Source: Candidatus Desulfofervidus auxilii (lineage in GTDB: Bacteria > Desulfobacterota > Desulfofervidia > Desulfofervidales > Desulfofervidaceae). Taken from it: a stretch of DNA of 64,000 nucleotides. Position 1 is the first letter of the stretch; each line of letters starts with the position of its first letter. The stretch is from positions 1,879,751 to 1,943,750 of the forward strand of contig NZ_CP013015.1 of the NCBI RefSeq assembly GCF_001577525.1, written 5' to 3'. Both the position numbers and the translations under genes were made by a program. Shown here piece after piece: positions 38,621 to 49,450 of this stretch. The notes under the pieces are model-generated. The model searched no databases, was not told the DNA's origin, and worked only from the letters and a program-made list of their open reading frames with translations.

Positions 38621-41600
38621 CTATTCTTCAATCCAGAATTGGGCTTTATTAGGCATAAAAATTCCTTTTTGTGTTACCTCTACTACCTGACCGGTAGAAA
38701 GCTGGATATAAGTTACAAGTTTGTCGCCTACTTGTTTAGTAACAATGCTCTCACCAATAGCTGGCGCTCCTTTACCGATACCCACACTTTTTTGAATTTC
38801 GTTATTTTTAAATCCTGTAGCAAGCAAGATAGCCGGTTCTTTGTAAGCTATACCTGCCTTATAATAGAGGGAAAATAGGCTACTATCTCCACCAAAACCA
38901 CAAATATCACAATTTGGTGTAAAGGTAGTAAACATAGCTAGTTGACCTACTACACCTGGTTTAGAAATACAACGTTCTGCCGGACTACCGGTATGAAGTT
39001 CTATCTTCCAGCCATCAAAATCATTAGCAATATGTTTTGCACAATCATCCCAGTCACTATAAGCACCACAGCCACTTACACTAACACTATTAAGGTCTAC
39101 TTCTGTTACTACCTTGTCACCACAATTGCAACCACCACTACCGTCCTTAGCTGGAGTCTTACAACTTCCATCTGTATTATATTCACAACACTCCACCTCT
39201 CCGCCTTCACACATGCAGATATAATCAACTGGCGTTGCCATTACCTGCACATTGGTAGCATCAAAGATATTTGTTACCGCAGTATTACATGTATAAGTTT
39301 TGTTAATAGGATTCCAACAAGTATCTTTCATGCCATAGAGATATTGCTGGCTTTCATCTGTCTTATCTGTTTCCCCAAAATATTTCCCTGTGCCAAAGAA
39401 GCACCATAAGTTACCTGCTTCATCAAAAGTCAGTTCAGGCGAAGCAGTTATAGGGGCACCTGCATTATAAAGAGTAGTAATACTCCAATTGTTTGGACCT
39501 TTCTCATCTGTCAAAATCCTCAGCATATCGCCTATAACATTACTTCCCTGCCTTTTCACAGTGCCACAATAAATGGCATCTACTGTATAATCATGGTCAG
39601 GGTCTACGGCAATGCAATCGCCTATATAGGTGTGATTACCTACCGATAACTTCTTTATTAAGGTACCAGTCTTTAAATCAATTACATAAATGTAACCTCT
39701 ACTTGAAGGTGTATCTCCTTCATAATCTCTTGGGCCAGAGCCTAAAACCACATACCAGTTTCCATTTAGACCATCATCTTGTCTTGGACCTCCTGCATCT
39801 GGATTACCAATCCTTACAATAGCAGGATAGGAAGTAGTAAACCCCAAATCATTATCAGTAAATTCCCAGAGTAAATCAGGATTTTCTGGGTCAGTAATAT
39901 CTAGGGCAAAGATAGAGGATAGACCTACCCTCTTCCCATGAAGTCAGGGGGCACCACTAGGTGGATTAGGACTGCCTCCAAATCTCATTTCACCAATTAG
40001 GATAGTAGCCCAATTTTTGGTTATGGTATTCCCATCAGAGGTGGTAACTGAAATGGGCACACTATGACTTGTTTGGATACTGGCATCAAAAAGCATTGCC
40101 CTCTGGTCCACATAATAGATGTGGCAATCATCATATTTTAGATTAGCCAGATATTTCAAATAAGGCAGGGCATTCATGGGAATATATGCCCAGAGTTCTT
40201 TAGCTATATCATCGCCTTCCAGTTTAGCCTCTAAATCAGGATTTTTTTTGCACAAATACCCTTCATCACAATCTTTATCAGTTTCGCATGTATTATTAGT
40301 ATAACTATTTGAACCTGGGTCATAGCAAAATTTATCTCTTAATTTTCCTAAATAAAAACAATGTAACATACCATCATTTGCCCCCACAAAGAGATAATCA
40401 TCACGTTTAATGGTAGGTGAAGGAGTGCCTTGATGAGGGTCATATACCTTTTGTTCTATAAATCCTGGGTAGCTCTCATTACTTGAAGAATAAGTTTTAT
40501 CCTGATAACGAATATGATAAAGATTTAATGGAAAATGAGATAAAATTCTAGGAGTAGAATAAACAATATCACCTAGTTTCCAAATATGGGTTTCCCCGTT
40601 CAGGGTCAACTCCCTGCTCCTATGTCCGGTTTCATTACATGTCCCTGCATCGCTGTCTAAACATATATCGGTATCTATTCCTCTTATGTAATTGATAATA
40701 TTTGCTGCATCATTGTCATCATAAGCCCTTAAATAGTCTTTTAAGGTAGAAGCATTGGCTGTGGTAAAACCACCACTTAAAAAAGATGAACCATCTGTTG
40801 AGGTATAAATGGTTCTATCGTCTAAATCCCTTTCCCACAATTTTTTACCCACATCCCAGACAGTCTTTACATCAGCTAATGTCTTTGTTTCGGCTGGGAA
40901 GCAAGGAGAGGTTACTTTGCCTGTATCATCTGAGTTATATAGATGAATTTTTGTTTTATCCCCTTCTAGGAAATATTTCATCACTTTATCCTGATCTAAA
41001 ATCAATTTTTTGTCCTCTGTGGTATTTTCTCTAATCTGTCCCCATGCATCTATCCAAAAACCCTTTAAGTGCCCTAACCAAGAGAGTTCTTCATTGGTTT
41101 CCTCATTTGTGAATGCAGGTAAGAAATAGGCCTGGCAGAAGATACCACTACCCCTAGTAGAGGTGGAAAGCATGGAAACTGCAGTACCAGAAGAGGCACG
41201 CTTGAGAATATCGGCAAACACCTTAGAAAGCTTCTCTTCTAATTTTAAGGGATTGGCCACAAAAAAATAGGTATCTGGTTTCCCATCTCCATCTTTGTCC
41301 CATTCATTAGATAAGTCAGGCTTATTATTATTGTTTATATCTTCAAAACCACCCCATTTTGCCGCATACCAAAGAGGGTTTTTTAAAAGGGTAGCTGCTG
41401 AAGAACCAGAAATAGTAAATGTCTTTTCCCAAGTTAAAGGCATACTAGCAACTACTAAAGGTGTATCGCCATCTCCAGGTGGAGGAGCGGTATCACTGTC
41501 TTTTACTGGCAAATAAAGCCCATCTTCACTGGTTCCAGAAATGACAAATCCCAAAACCTGGTCTATGCATCCAGCAGCATAGTCTGAACTCAAGGTAATT

Positions 41601-44323
41601 TTGACTTGATTAGCAGGCAAGGCAGGATCACAAGCATCTCCCACACAATACTCATATTTTACAACGCTATCCATATCATGGTCTGCTCCTTGCTCAACAT
41701 CTTCAAAATTTATTCTAAACTTTCCATGAGTAGGTGTAATCTCTGTCACATAAAAATCTACAATCTGATTAGAAGGACAGTAAGCATTAGGAGAACAATT
41801 GCTGATAGTTAAACCTCTATTAGCATCGTATGTCAAGATGCATTTTTGTGCGCAGTAATTATATACATTAAGGCATCCGCTAACAGATTTACCCACAGGA
41901 ACCAGAGTAACGGTATGCTCGCCCACTTGAATCTTTATTTCAGGCACAGGAGAAGAAAGGGCTACACTATAGGTAGTTACATTTTCTGCCTTTGTGGGGT
42001 CAGCAAAATTATTTTTAAATTCCGTATGTCCATAATAAGCAAGGGCCGCTGAATAATAACTACCTTGTTTGGTAGGTTCTTCAGGACATAAGCCTCTAAC
42101 CTTACCCAGGTCTGAGACATTTTTAGAAGAACAAATAAAATCGTATACACCATTACTTTCTCCTATAAAATAATTTGCGTTTGAAATACCTTCCTCATCC
42201 CCTATGGTTTTGGCTAAATCAGATACATCTAAATCAGAAAGGTCACCTGAATAACTTTCAAAAGAACTTCCAGGCACAGTATCAGAATCATAACTGGGAT
42301 TGATATCACTGATAATTACTATGGAAGGCTTAGAACACCAGGGAAACAATTCAGGAGGCTGAAGGGTATTTCCACCCTTTCTAATACCCCAATCAGGCTT
42401 AGGGAGGAGTAATCCTGTATCATTAGAACCACTATAAGTAAATTCTGATGTAGGACTTTCCTTACCTGCAAAATACCTCAAAGTTTCATAAATCATTTCT
42501 GCAATGGGATTGCCCCACATGCGGCACTCGCCTTCATTTAGGGGATGGGTAGTAATCCATCCACAGGTATAGCTTCCTTGATAGCTATAATCGGAATATC
42601 TAAATCCTACTGTTTTTAACCTATCTAGAGTGAGTATAATGTTACCTTCGGTATTTTCCGAACTTTGGAATATGCCTGTCTGGGAATTTATCTCATCTGA
42701 AATAGACCATATATTTTTTCTTAGCACCCCACCACTTAAATTTTTGGTGTAAGAGCCGGTTATCAATCCAAAATAAAGTTTGGCTTTATCTACACAAAAT
42801 CCTTCACCAGTTCCGCAATCACTGTCTGTATTGCAAGATTTATAACTTACAGAACACACTTTTGTTCCATCCCCTTCTCCAAATTTTTGTAAAAGTCCAA
42901 TAGGTTTATAATTTCCATTGGGATACTGTTTACAGTTGGTTTCAACACCCACAGATGAATCACAAACCTTTACTCTAACATAGTATTCACCATCTGGTGT
43001 GCCCAAACTGTTGTCACAAACAGGCCTTTCTTTTGTTGCCCATTCCCATATCCTATTAGATTTATTCAGTAAAACCCTTATCCTGTGAGGAGCACCTTCG
43101 CTGGTAGAAGTTACACAAAAAAGGTGTCTTTCACACTCAACTGTTCCCCCTCCACTTGCGGGTTCACCAGTAACAATAAAATCCCTGGTTTTTAGCCTAC
43201 ATGCATCATCTATATTAGGTGCACGAATATTTAAAGTGCTACTTCCAAATTTTGTCCAAGCTGTATCACCTGGTTTTTTATACCACACAATTACACCATC
43301 ATCTCCATGGTTTTCGCGCAATCTTACTATAATTCTATGCCATCCGGTGGAAAGATAGATATTTCCACTATGACTATTCTGGCAACTTTGACAAACAGTG
43401 CATCCACAACTTGAACATCCACAAAACCAATGACCTCCATAATAGTTTGCCACCACTATACCATCAATCTCTACTTCTGAGCCATCGTCAGAATCAATGG
43501 CAAATTGCCAAGTGCCGGCGGAAGTTACTTCAAATTCAGCCACAAGCAGATAATTCCCTGTTTCAATTCTGTTTCTGTTTGTGTAATTATTAGTAGTATC
43601 CATCTCAGTTATGTATGAATGACTTGAATAATGACACAAGGAGTAGGAATTTAATAACTCTTCATGGTTATTTCCATATACTCCGCTTTGGTCATCATCA
43701 TATATCACAAATAATATCTCACCTGTTTTATCCCAGCTTACAGGTGTGGTGGGAATGGTGCATGAACCTGAAGGTGGATCAAAAGGAGTGAGCAGCCTAG
43801 TATCATCACCAAAATACTCCTTTCCCCAGCTATGAGCATCCTGAGGGATATAGCCACCTTCTAAAACTGTCTCTGATGAAGAATCCGTGCTTCTATATCC
43901 TCCATAAAGCACCTTTCTTAAAACATCCATCCTAGACATAGAAAGCCAGTTCAAAAAATTTCCGCTCCATTCATCTTCTCCACCACAATATTTATTAGAT
44001 GTGGTTCTGGTAGGAACAAATTTAGCAGCGGCTCCAGAACCTGTATATTTGTAACATTTATAAGGGTCAAAATATCCATAATAGTCTATGGAGTGTTTGT
44101 AGCCCACATCAAGCAGTCCATCTTCATCCAAATCTGAGGCATCATTATAGGCCTCATAATAGAGTTTATGGTCTCTTCCCATAAGAAGCATTACCAGAGG
44201 TGGACCTTGAGCTGAGATAAAAGGAGGCACAGCACAATAATTATCCATGGTTCGAGTGAAGGCCAATCTTCCTCCTATTAATGATATAAAACTTATAAGG
44301 AAAATAAATAACATTTTTTTCAT
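38621..44323 (-). CDS. pilY1: PilY1-like type IV pilus adhesin, single frame with in-frame UGA (candidate selenoprotein)
   Basis: A 1900-codon frame read as one gene, with TGA as codon 1460 (39946-39944). A signal peptide (MKKMLFIFLISFISLIGG) is followed by a PilY1 N-terminal region (PPLVMLLMGRDHKLYYEAYNDASDLDEDG). A PA14-like domain lies at roughly residues 190-375, with a Cys-rich loop CGCSSCGCTVCQSC at about 300. The C-terminal PilY1 beta-propeller runs from about 1290: WATILIGEMRFGG before the TGA, then IFALDITDPENPDLLWEFTD and GYIYVIDLKTG after it. A second Cys-rich region lies near 1620-1660. PilY1 acts as pilus-tip adhesin and calcium-dependent pilus regulator in studied species. The downstream half has no ATG or ribosome site, so it is not a separate gene. 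A nonsense mutation cannot be excluded, but the SECIS-like stem argues for selenocysteine. Confidence 0.85.
39914..39946 (-). promoter_or_regulatory. UGA codon plus SECIS-like stem-loop in pilY1
   Basis: On the minus strand TGA (39946-39944) is followed by 18 bases, then GGTC at 39925-39922. The stem AGAGGGTA (39933-39926) pairs with TATCCTCT (39921-39914), 8 bp including one G-U, leaving GGUC as the loop. The E. coli fdhF SECIS has, as I recall, the same GGUC loop at the same 18-base distance. The bulged U of fdhF is not evident here; the G-U pair three steps below the loop may replace it. Confidence 0.7.
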
Positions 44324-44628
44324 CTTTTATACCTCTCTATTAAAATTTCAGTAACCAGATTGCCTATAACCTTTACAGTGACCCAATCTCCGATTTTAAT
44401 ATCTCTTAAAGATGCAGGATTTTCAAAAAACGCCCCATTTACTTTTTTGTGAATGGCCACTCTGCAATCTTGAGTAATATAAAAATCTTTTCCCGAAACA
44501 TTTATATAGCCTTTAGAAATAGCATTCACTTTGCCATTAAAATAATAATGGCCGTGTGTAAATCCTGTATGTGTCAGAAAAAACAGCATAATTCCTATAA
44601 AGGTCAAACACAACCACCTTTTTCTCAT
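44320..44628 (-). CDS. Small exported protein upstream of pilY1
   Basis: A 102-residue protein. A signal peptide (about residues 5-25, CLTFIGIMLFFLTHTGFTHG) precedes a small beta-rich domain (GKVNAISKGYINVSGKDFYI ... IKIGDWVTVKVIGNLVTEILIE). The last part resembles the OB-like DUF5666 fold. The stop overlaps the pilY1 start (ATGA), so the two are coupled. AGGAGGAG precedes its ATG. It probably acts with PilY1 in the periplasm or at the surface; the exact role is unknown. The usual minor pilin genes are not adjacent. Confidence 0.8.
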   Translation of the reverse strand: MRKRWLCLTFIGIMLFFLTHTGFTHGHYYFNGKVNAISKGYINVSGKDFYITQDCRVAIHKKVNGAFFENPASLRDIKIGDWVTVKVIGNLVTEILIERYKR

Positions 44629-44733
44629 ATTCTCCTCCTGTATTCCTTCTTTTATTTAATTACTATATTTATCGTGAAAAAATCGTGAATAAATTGTGTT
44701 GATTTCTCACAACGAGAATGCTAAATTCAAGAT

Positions 44734-45558
44734 ATGTCTAGGATAGTAAAGATAGGAAACGTTGAAATTGGTGGAAAATCTCCTCTGGTCTTAATTTCTG
44801 GACCATGTGTGATTGAAGGGGAAGAAATCACTTATCAAACCGCCCTTTTTTTGAAGGAATTGACACAACGGCTCAATATTCCCTTTATTTTTAAAAGTTC
44901 TTATGATAAGGCTAATCGCACTTCTAAAGACTCTTATAGAGGCCCTGGGTTAAAGGAAGGCCTGCGGATTTTAAAATCTATAAAAGAAGCATTAAAAATA
45001 CCTGTAATTTCTGATGTACATTGCGTTCAAGAAGTAGAACTAGCGGCACAGGTGCTAGACATAATTCAAATTCCGGCCTTTTTATGTCGGCAAACGGATT
45101 TGATATATGCGGTGGCTGATACAGGATTACCTGTAAATGTTAAAAAAGGGCAATTTCTTGCTCCTTGGGATGTGGAATATATCATTGAAAAAATTACTTC
45201 TCGGGGTAATGAGAATATTTTAGTTACTGAAAGGGGCAGTTGTTTTGGATACAATAATTTAGTAGTAGATTTCCGTTCTCTGGTGATTATGCGGCAATTT
45301 GGTTATCCCGTAGTTTTTGATGCCACCCATAGTGTCCAACTGCCTGGTGGTAAAGGAAGGACTTCTGGAGGGCAAAGGGAATTTGTTCCCTATTTGGCAA
45401 GAGCGGCAGTAGCCATTGGCATAGATGCCCTGTTTATGGAGGTTCATAAAGTGCCTGAGGAAGCATTATGTGATGGCCCTAATGCCTGGCCATTAGAGAA
45501 GTTAGAAGAATTATTGCGAATTATCTTAAATATAGAAAAGGTTATAAGGGATGTATAA
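44734..45558 (+). CDS. kdsA: 3-deoxy-8-phosphooctulonate synthase (KDO 8-P synthase)
   Basis: A 274-residue enzyme condensing phosphoenolpyruvate with arabinose 5-phosphate to KDO 8-phosphate for the LPS core. Signatures: LISGPCVIEGEE, FKSSYDKANRTSKDSYRGPG, FLCRQTDLI and FDATHSVQLPGG. The Cys in GPCVIE and the C-terminal CDGPNAWPL suggest the metal-dependent class. No Shine-Dalgarno is visible: a weak TTGATT/TAAATT pair ends only 6 bases before the ATG, so the mRNA may be leaderless. kdsC overlaps or nearly touches its end. Confidence 0.96.
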   Translation: MSRIVKIGNVEIGGKSPLVLISGPCVIEGEEITYQTALFLKELTQRLNIPFIFKSSYDKANRTSKDSYRGPGLKEGLRILKSIKEALKIPVISDVHCVQEVELAAQVLDIIQIPAFLCRQTDLIYAVADTGLPVNVKKGQFLAPWDVEYIIEKITSRGNENILVTERGSCFGYNNLVVDFRSLVIMRQFGYPVVFDATHSVQLPGGKGRTSGGQREFVPYLARAAVAIGIDALFMEVHKVPEEALCDGPNAWPLEKLEELLRIILNIEKVIRDV

Positions 45559-45559
45559 C

Positions 45560-46048
45560 ATGGATCATAAAACTCTATTAAAACGTTTAACACATATTAA
45601 AGTGCTTTTAACTGATGTAGATGGGGTATGGACAGATGGTAGCTTAATTTATGGGAAAGGAGGCGAAGAAATAAAAAGCTTTCATGTTCATGATGGATTG
45701 GGGATAAAAATGCTTTTAGAAAAAGGTATAGACATAATAGTGGTTTCTGCTCGGTATTCAGAAGCCGTTCAGAAAAGGTGTTTGGAATTGGGAGTTAAAA
45801 ACATATATCAGGGAATTCAAAATAAAACAGAAATCTTGGATAAATTGATGAGAAAATATACCCCTGAAGAAATTGCTTATGTGGGAGATGATTTGCCTGA
45901 TTTGGCTATTTTCCCTAAGGTAGGGGTGGCATTTGCAGTGTCCAATGCAGTAAAGGCGGTGAAAGAAAAAGCCGATTATGTCACAGTTATACCAGGAGGG
46001 AAAGGGGCTTTACGAGAAATTGCTGATTTAATCTTAAGTGTGCGGTAA
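45560..46048 (+). CDS. kdsC: KDO 8-phosphate phosphatase
   Basis: A 162-residue HAD-family C0-cap phosphatase that releases KDO from KDO 8-P, the step after KdsA. The nucleophile motif is LLTDVDGVWTDGSL, followed by VVSARYS, and YVGDDLPDLAIF carries the magnesium-binding Asp pair. I prefer ATG 45560 over 45551 because AAGGG (45546-45550) is properly spaced from it. The KDO isomerase and CMP-KDO synthetase genes are not here. Confidence 0.93.
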   Translation: MDHKTLLKRLTHIKVLLTDVDGVWTDGSLIYGKGGEEIKSFHVHDGLGIKMLLEKGIDIIVVSARYSEAVQKRCLELGVKNIYQGIQNKTEILDKLMRKYTPEEIAYVGDDLPDLAIFPKVGVAFAVSNAVKAVKEKADYVTVIPGGKGALREIADLILSVR

Positions 46049-46119
46049 TAAAGCCTAACCAATTGCCTTTTATGGCTAAATATGGTAATGTGGATTAAAA
46101 TTAGAAAGGGAGAAATATT

Positions 46120-46578
46120 ATGCAAGAATTAATTAATAAGACAATTATTCACGGAGTATATATAGTTACTACCAAGTCAGGGGAACGTAAGAATGGAATG
46201 ACCGCTGCTTGGGTATCACAGGTTTCTTTTAAACCCCCCTTAATTATGGCTGCCATTGCTCCAGCGCGTTATACCCATGGCTTGATCAAGTCTTCTGGTT
46301 ATTTTGCTGTGAATACACTTGCTCAAGACCAGAAGGAATTGGCTAAACACTTTGGTTTCCGTTCAGGAAGGAAGGTGGATAAATTTGCCCAAATTCCTCA
46401 TACTGAAACCGGCCATGGTTCTCCTATTTTAAAAGATGCCATAGCTTATATAGAATGTAAGTTAACCAACACCTTTGAGGCAGGTGACCATACTCTATTT
46501 ATTGGGGAGGTAATTGAAGGTGAGGTTTTAAGACCTGATAAAAGGCCTCTTTTATTTGTTTGGGAGGAATTCTTTTAA
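46120..46578 (+). CDS. Flavin reductase-like FMN-binding protein
   Basis: A 152-residue split-barrel flavoprotein. HGVYIVTTKSGERKNGMTAAWVSQVSFKPPLIMAAI is the N-terminal FMN-binding signature of the flavin-reductase domain family, and HTLFIGEVIEG the C-terminal one. Members reduce flavins or act as NAD(P)H:FMN oxidoreductases; the substrate cannot be told. AAAGGGAG precedes the ATG. Confidence 0.88.
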   Translation: MQELINKTIIHGVYIVTTKSGERKNGMTAAWVSQVSFKPPLIMAAIAPARYTHGLIKSSGYFAVNTLAQDQKELAKHFGFRSGRKVDKFAQIPHTETGHGSPILKDAIAYIECKLTNTFEAGDHTLFIGEVIEGEVLRPDKRPLLFVWEEFF

Positions 46579-46589
46579 TCTTTAAAAGC

Positions 46590-48089
46590 ATGAATTTGCA
46601 TAATTTTCCTTCAGAAATAAGGCCGTTTTTATTGCCTAAGCCTCAAGGTAATTTGGTTTATCAATGCCTTGAGTGTGGAACAGAGTATCCTATTGAAGAG
46701 TTTCTTTATACCTGCCCCAAGTGTCAAAATATCTTTATGTTACCTGATAAGGAGTTTGAGCGTTTAAAAGAGATAGATGGGAAAATTTGGCGTCAAATTT
46801 TTAATTATCGTAAGATGCTCAATATACCTGCCTTAAAAGGCATTTTTTTGTTTCATGAATTTATTGCCCCTATTATTCCCTTAGAAGATATCGTTTATCT
46901 GGGAGAAGGACACACCTCTATTGTAAAGGCAAACCAATATCTCCAGGAACTAGTAGGTTGCCGTTTTTACTTTAAAAACGATGGACAAAACCCCAGTGCT
47001 TCTTTTAAAGATAGGGGTATGGCCTGTGCCCTAAGTTATGTGAATTATTTGATACATACTAAAGGATTAAAAGAAGTCTTGGCCATTTGTGCCTCTACTG
47101 GAGATACCTCAGCCTCAGCAGCCCTTTATGCCTCCTATTTGCGGGGTAAGGTAAAATCGGCTGTGTTGTTACCTCAAGGTAAGGTTACTGCTCAACAGAT
47201 GGCCCAACCACTAGGACATGGGGCCTATGTATTTGAAATTCCAGGTGTATTTGATGATTGTATGAAGGTGGTAGAAACATTGGCAGACAACTATCATGTG
47301 GTTCTTCTCAATTCCAAAAATCCCTGGCGTATCAAAGGACAGCAATCTTATTCTTATGAAATTGCCCAGTGGTTTGATTATGACCTGAAAAACAAGGTAA
47401 TAATAGTGCCCATTGGAAATGCTGGTAATATAACTGCTATCATCAATGGTTTTCTCAATTTTTATAAGGTGGGCATTATAGAAACATTACCCAAAATTAT
47501 TGGTGTCCAATCAATTCATGCCAATCCTGTTTATCGTTATTATCTTGAACCTGATCCTAAAAAGAGGGTTTGGCAACCAGTAAAGGTCAAACCCAGTTGT
47601 GCCCAAGCGGCCATGATTGGTAATCCTGTTTCTATGCCACGAGTAATAAGTTCAGTAGAAGAATACAACAAATTGGCAGGTAAAAAACAGGTATTTGTGG
47701 TTGAAGTTACAGAACAAGCTATCATGGACTGGATGCTTATTGCTAACAGAAATGGTCATTTTGCCTGCACTCAAGGAGGAGAATCCCTGGCAGGTCTGGT
47801 GCAGGCACTAAAAGAAGGTATAGTAAATTCAGAAGAAGAGGTTATATTAGACTCCACCGCTCACATGCTCAAGTTTATTAGCTTTCAACAGATGTATTTT
47901 GAAGACAAATTTCCCCCTGAATATGAAGTGAGCCCCAGAGAAGAACTAAAAAATACCCCTCAATTAGTAAGACCAAGTGATATCACTTACTTTCCTGATG
48001 AGAAAATTTTAGGGCCAGAAGAATTTAAAGAATTTATTACCAAAACAGCAAGGACTATTGCTGATTGGCTCAACTTAAAGAAAAAATAA
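46590..48089 (+). CDS. thrC: Threonine synthase
   Basis: A 499-residue PLP enzyme turning O-phosphohomoserine into threonine. An N-terminal zinc-ribbon-like segment (CLECGTEYPIEEFLYTCPKC) is followed by the PLP lysine motif NPSASFKDRGMA, the phosphate loop PIGNAGN and the C-terminal barrel. It is the longer form with the extra domain. ATG 46590 is chosen; an upstream TTG at 46560 lies inside the flavin reductase gene and is less likely. glmU starts 5 bp after its stop. Confidence 0.93.
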   Translation: MNLHNFPSEIRPFLLPKPQGNLVYQCLECGTEYPIEEFLYTCPKCQNIFMLPDKEFERLKEIDGKIWRQIFNYRKMLNIPALKGIFLFHEFIAPIIPLEDIVYLGEGHTSIVKANQYLQELVGCRFYFKNDGQNPSASFKDRGMACALSYVNYLIHTKGLKEVLAICASTGDTSASAALYASYLRGKVKSAVLLPQGKVTAQQMAQPLGHGAYVFEIPGVFDDCMKVVETLADNYHVVLLNSKNPWRIKGQQSYSYEIAQWFDYDLKNKVIIVPIGNAGNITAIINGFLNFYKVGIIETLPKIIGVQSIHANPVYRYYLEPDPKKRVWQPVKVKPSCAQAAMIGNPVSMPRVISSVEEYNKLAGKKQVFVVEVTEQAIMDWMLIANRNGHFACTQGGESLAGLVQALKEGIVNSEEEVILDSTAHMLKFISFQQMYFEDKFPPEYEVSPREELKNTPQLVRPSDITYFPDEKILGPEEFKEFITKTARTIADWLNLKKK

Positions 48090-48094
48090 AATTT

Positions 48095-49450
48095 ATGTTA
48101 GAGTTTGTCCCCCTGGTATTGGCAGCAGGTAAAGGCACTAGAATGAAATCAGCATTTCCTAAGGTGTTACATTCCCTTTTAGGTAAACCTATGGTCATCT
48201 ATGTTTTAAATGCCTTAAGGGCAGCCAAGATTTCTCCTAAAATAGGAGTTATCATCGGATACAAGGCCCAAGAAGTCCAGGCAGCGATTGCAGCGCCAGA
48301 TATAGATTTTATTTTACAACCTCAACCCATGGGCACAGGGCACGCAATAATGTGTGCACAGCCATTTTGGGAAAAGGCAGAAAATGTGTTGGTATTAAAC
48401 GGAGACTTACCTTTGATTCAAACAGAGATAATTATAGATTTAATAAACTTGCACCAAGAAAAGAAATCAGATGTAACTTTTATCACTGCCCTAATAAAAG
48501 GCGAAACCCAATATGGAGTAGTCATTAGAAACAAAGCAAAGAAAGTTAAAGGAATAGTGGAGGTTGCAGAAAGAAAGAAAGTCTACCATCAATGTGAAAT
48601 TAACGCAGGTATATATTGTTTTAAGACCAAATTTTTAGAAGAATTTTTGCCTTTGTTAAAACCCAGTGTGAAAAAAGGAGAGTATTATATTACTGACCTT
48701 ATCAATCTGGGCGTTTCCTACCATAAAAACATATCTACTAAAACAGTTGATTTAGAACAGGTTCAGGGAGTAAATAATAGGTGGGAATTGGCTCTGTGTG
48801 CAAGGATTCTGCAACATAGGATTTTGGAAAAACTCATGCGGGATGGAGTTACCATTATAGCTCCAGAAAATACCTATATTGAGCCAGATGTAGACATAGG
48901 CAGTGATACTGTGATAGAGTCAGGAGTCCACCTTAAGGGGCAAACAAAGATTGGTAAAAATTGTTTTATTGGCACTGGAACGGTAATAGACAATAGTATG
49001 ATTGCCGATGAGGTAATAATAAAACCCTATTGTGTGATTACCGAAAGTCAGATAGAAACCAAGGCTACTATTGGTCCTTTTGCTCACCTCAGACCATTAT
49101 CCCATATTAGTTCTGGAGCAAGAATTGGGAATTTTGTAGAGGTTAAAAAGAGTTATGTAGGTGCTGGAAGTAAGGCTTCACACCTCACTTATTTAGGTGA
49201 TACTCAAGTGGGGGCAGAAGTCAATATTGGAGCAGGGACTATTACTTGCAATTACGATGGCAAAAGGAAACATAAAACTACTATTGAAGATAGGGCCTTT
49301 ATTGGTAGTAACACCGCTCTGGTAGCTCCAGTAAAGATAGGGAAAAATGCTTTAATTGGGGCAGGCTCCGTAATTACCGAAGATGTTCCAGCGGATACTT
49401 TAGCCATTGCCAGAGGTAAACAAGTGCATAAACCCAGAAGAAAGAAATAA
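48095..49450 (+). CDS. glmU: Bifunctional GlmU (GlcN-1-P acetyltransferase/UDP-GlcNAc pyrophosphorylase)
   Basis: A 451-residue cytosolic enzyme making UDP-GlcNAc for peptidoglycan and LPS. The N-terminal uridyltransferase has LAAGKGTRMKSAFPKVLH, QPMGTGHAI and NGDLPLI. The C-terminal left-handed beta-helix acetyltransferase shows hexapeptide repeats (GSDTVIESGVHLKGQTKIG) and AGTITCNYDGKRKHKT. ATG 48095 gives the normal N-terminus; the TTG at 48065 lies within thrC. It overlaps glmS by one base. Confidence 0.97.
   Translation: MLEFVPLVLAAGKGTRMKSAFPKVLHSLLGKPMVIYVLNALRAAKISPKIGVIIGYKAQEVQAAIAAPDIDFILQPQPMGTGHAIMCAQPFWEKAENVLVLNGDLPLIQTEIIIDLINLHQEKKSDVTFITALIKGETQYGVVIRNKAKKVKGIVEVAERKKVYHQCEINAGIYCFKTKFLEEFLPLLKPSVKKGEYYITDLINLGVSYHKNISTKTVDLEQVQGVNNRWELALCARILQHRILEKLMRDGVTIIAPENTYIEPDVDIGSDTVIESGVHLKGQTKIGKNCFIGTGTVIDNSMIADEVIIKPYCVITESQIETKATIGPFAHLRPLSHISSGARIGNFVEVKKSYVGAGSKASHLTYLGDTQVGAEVNIGAGTITCNYDGKRKHKTTIEDRAFIGSNTALVAPVKIGKNALIGAGSVITEDVPADTLAIARGKQVHKPRRKK

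Noticed and set aside
38621-39847. Separate gene starting with TTG at 39847
   Set aside because: The frame is continuous with the upstream pilY1 frame through 32 family-like codons, with only the TGA between; no ribosome site or signal peptide is seen at 39847.
49300-49450. glmS ribozyme before glmS
   Set aside because: glmS overlaps glmU by one base, so there is no leader that could hold a ribozyme.
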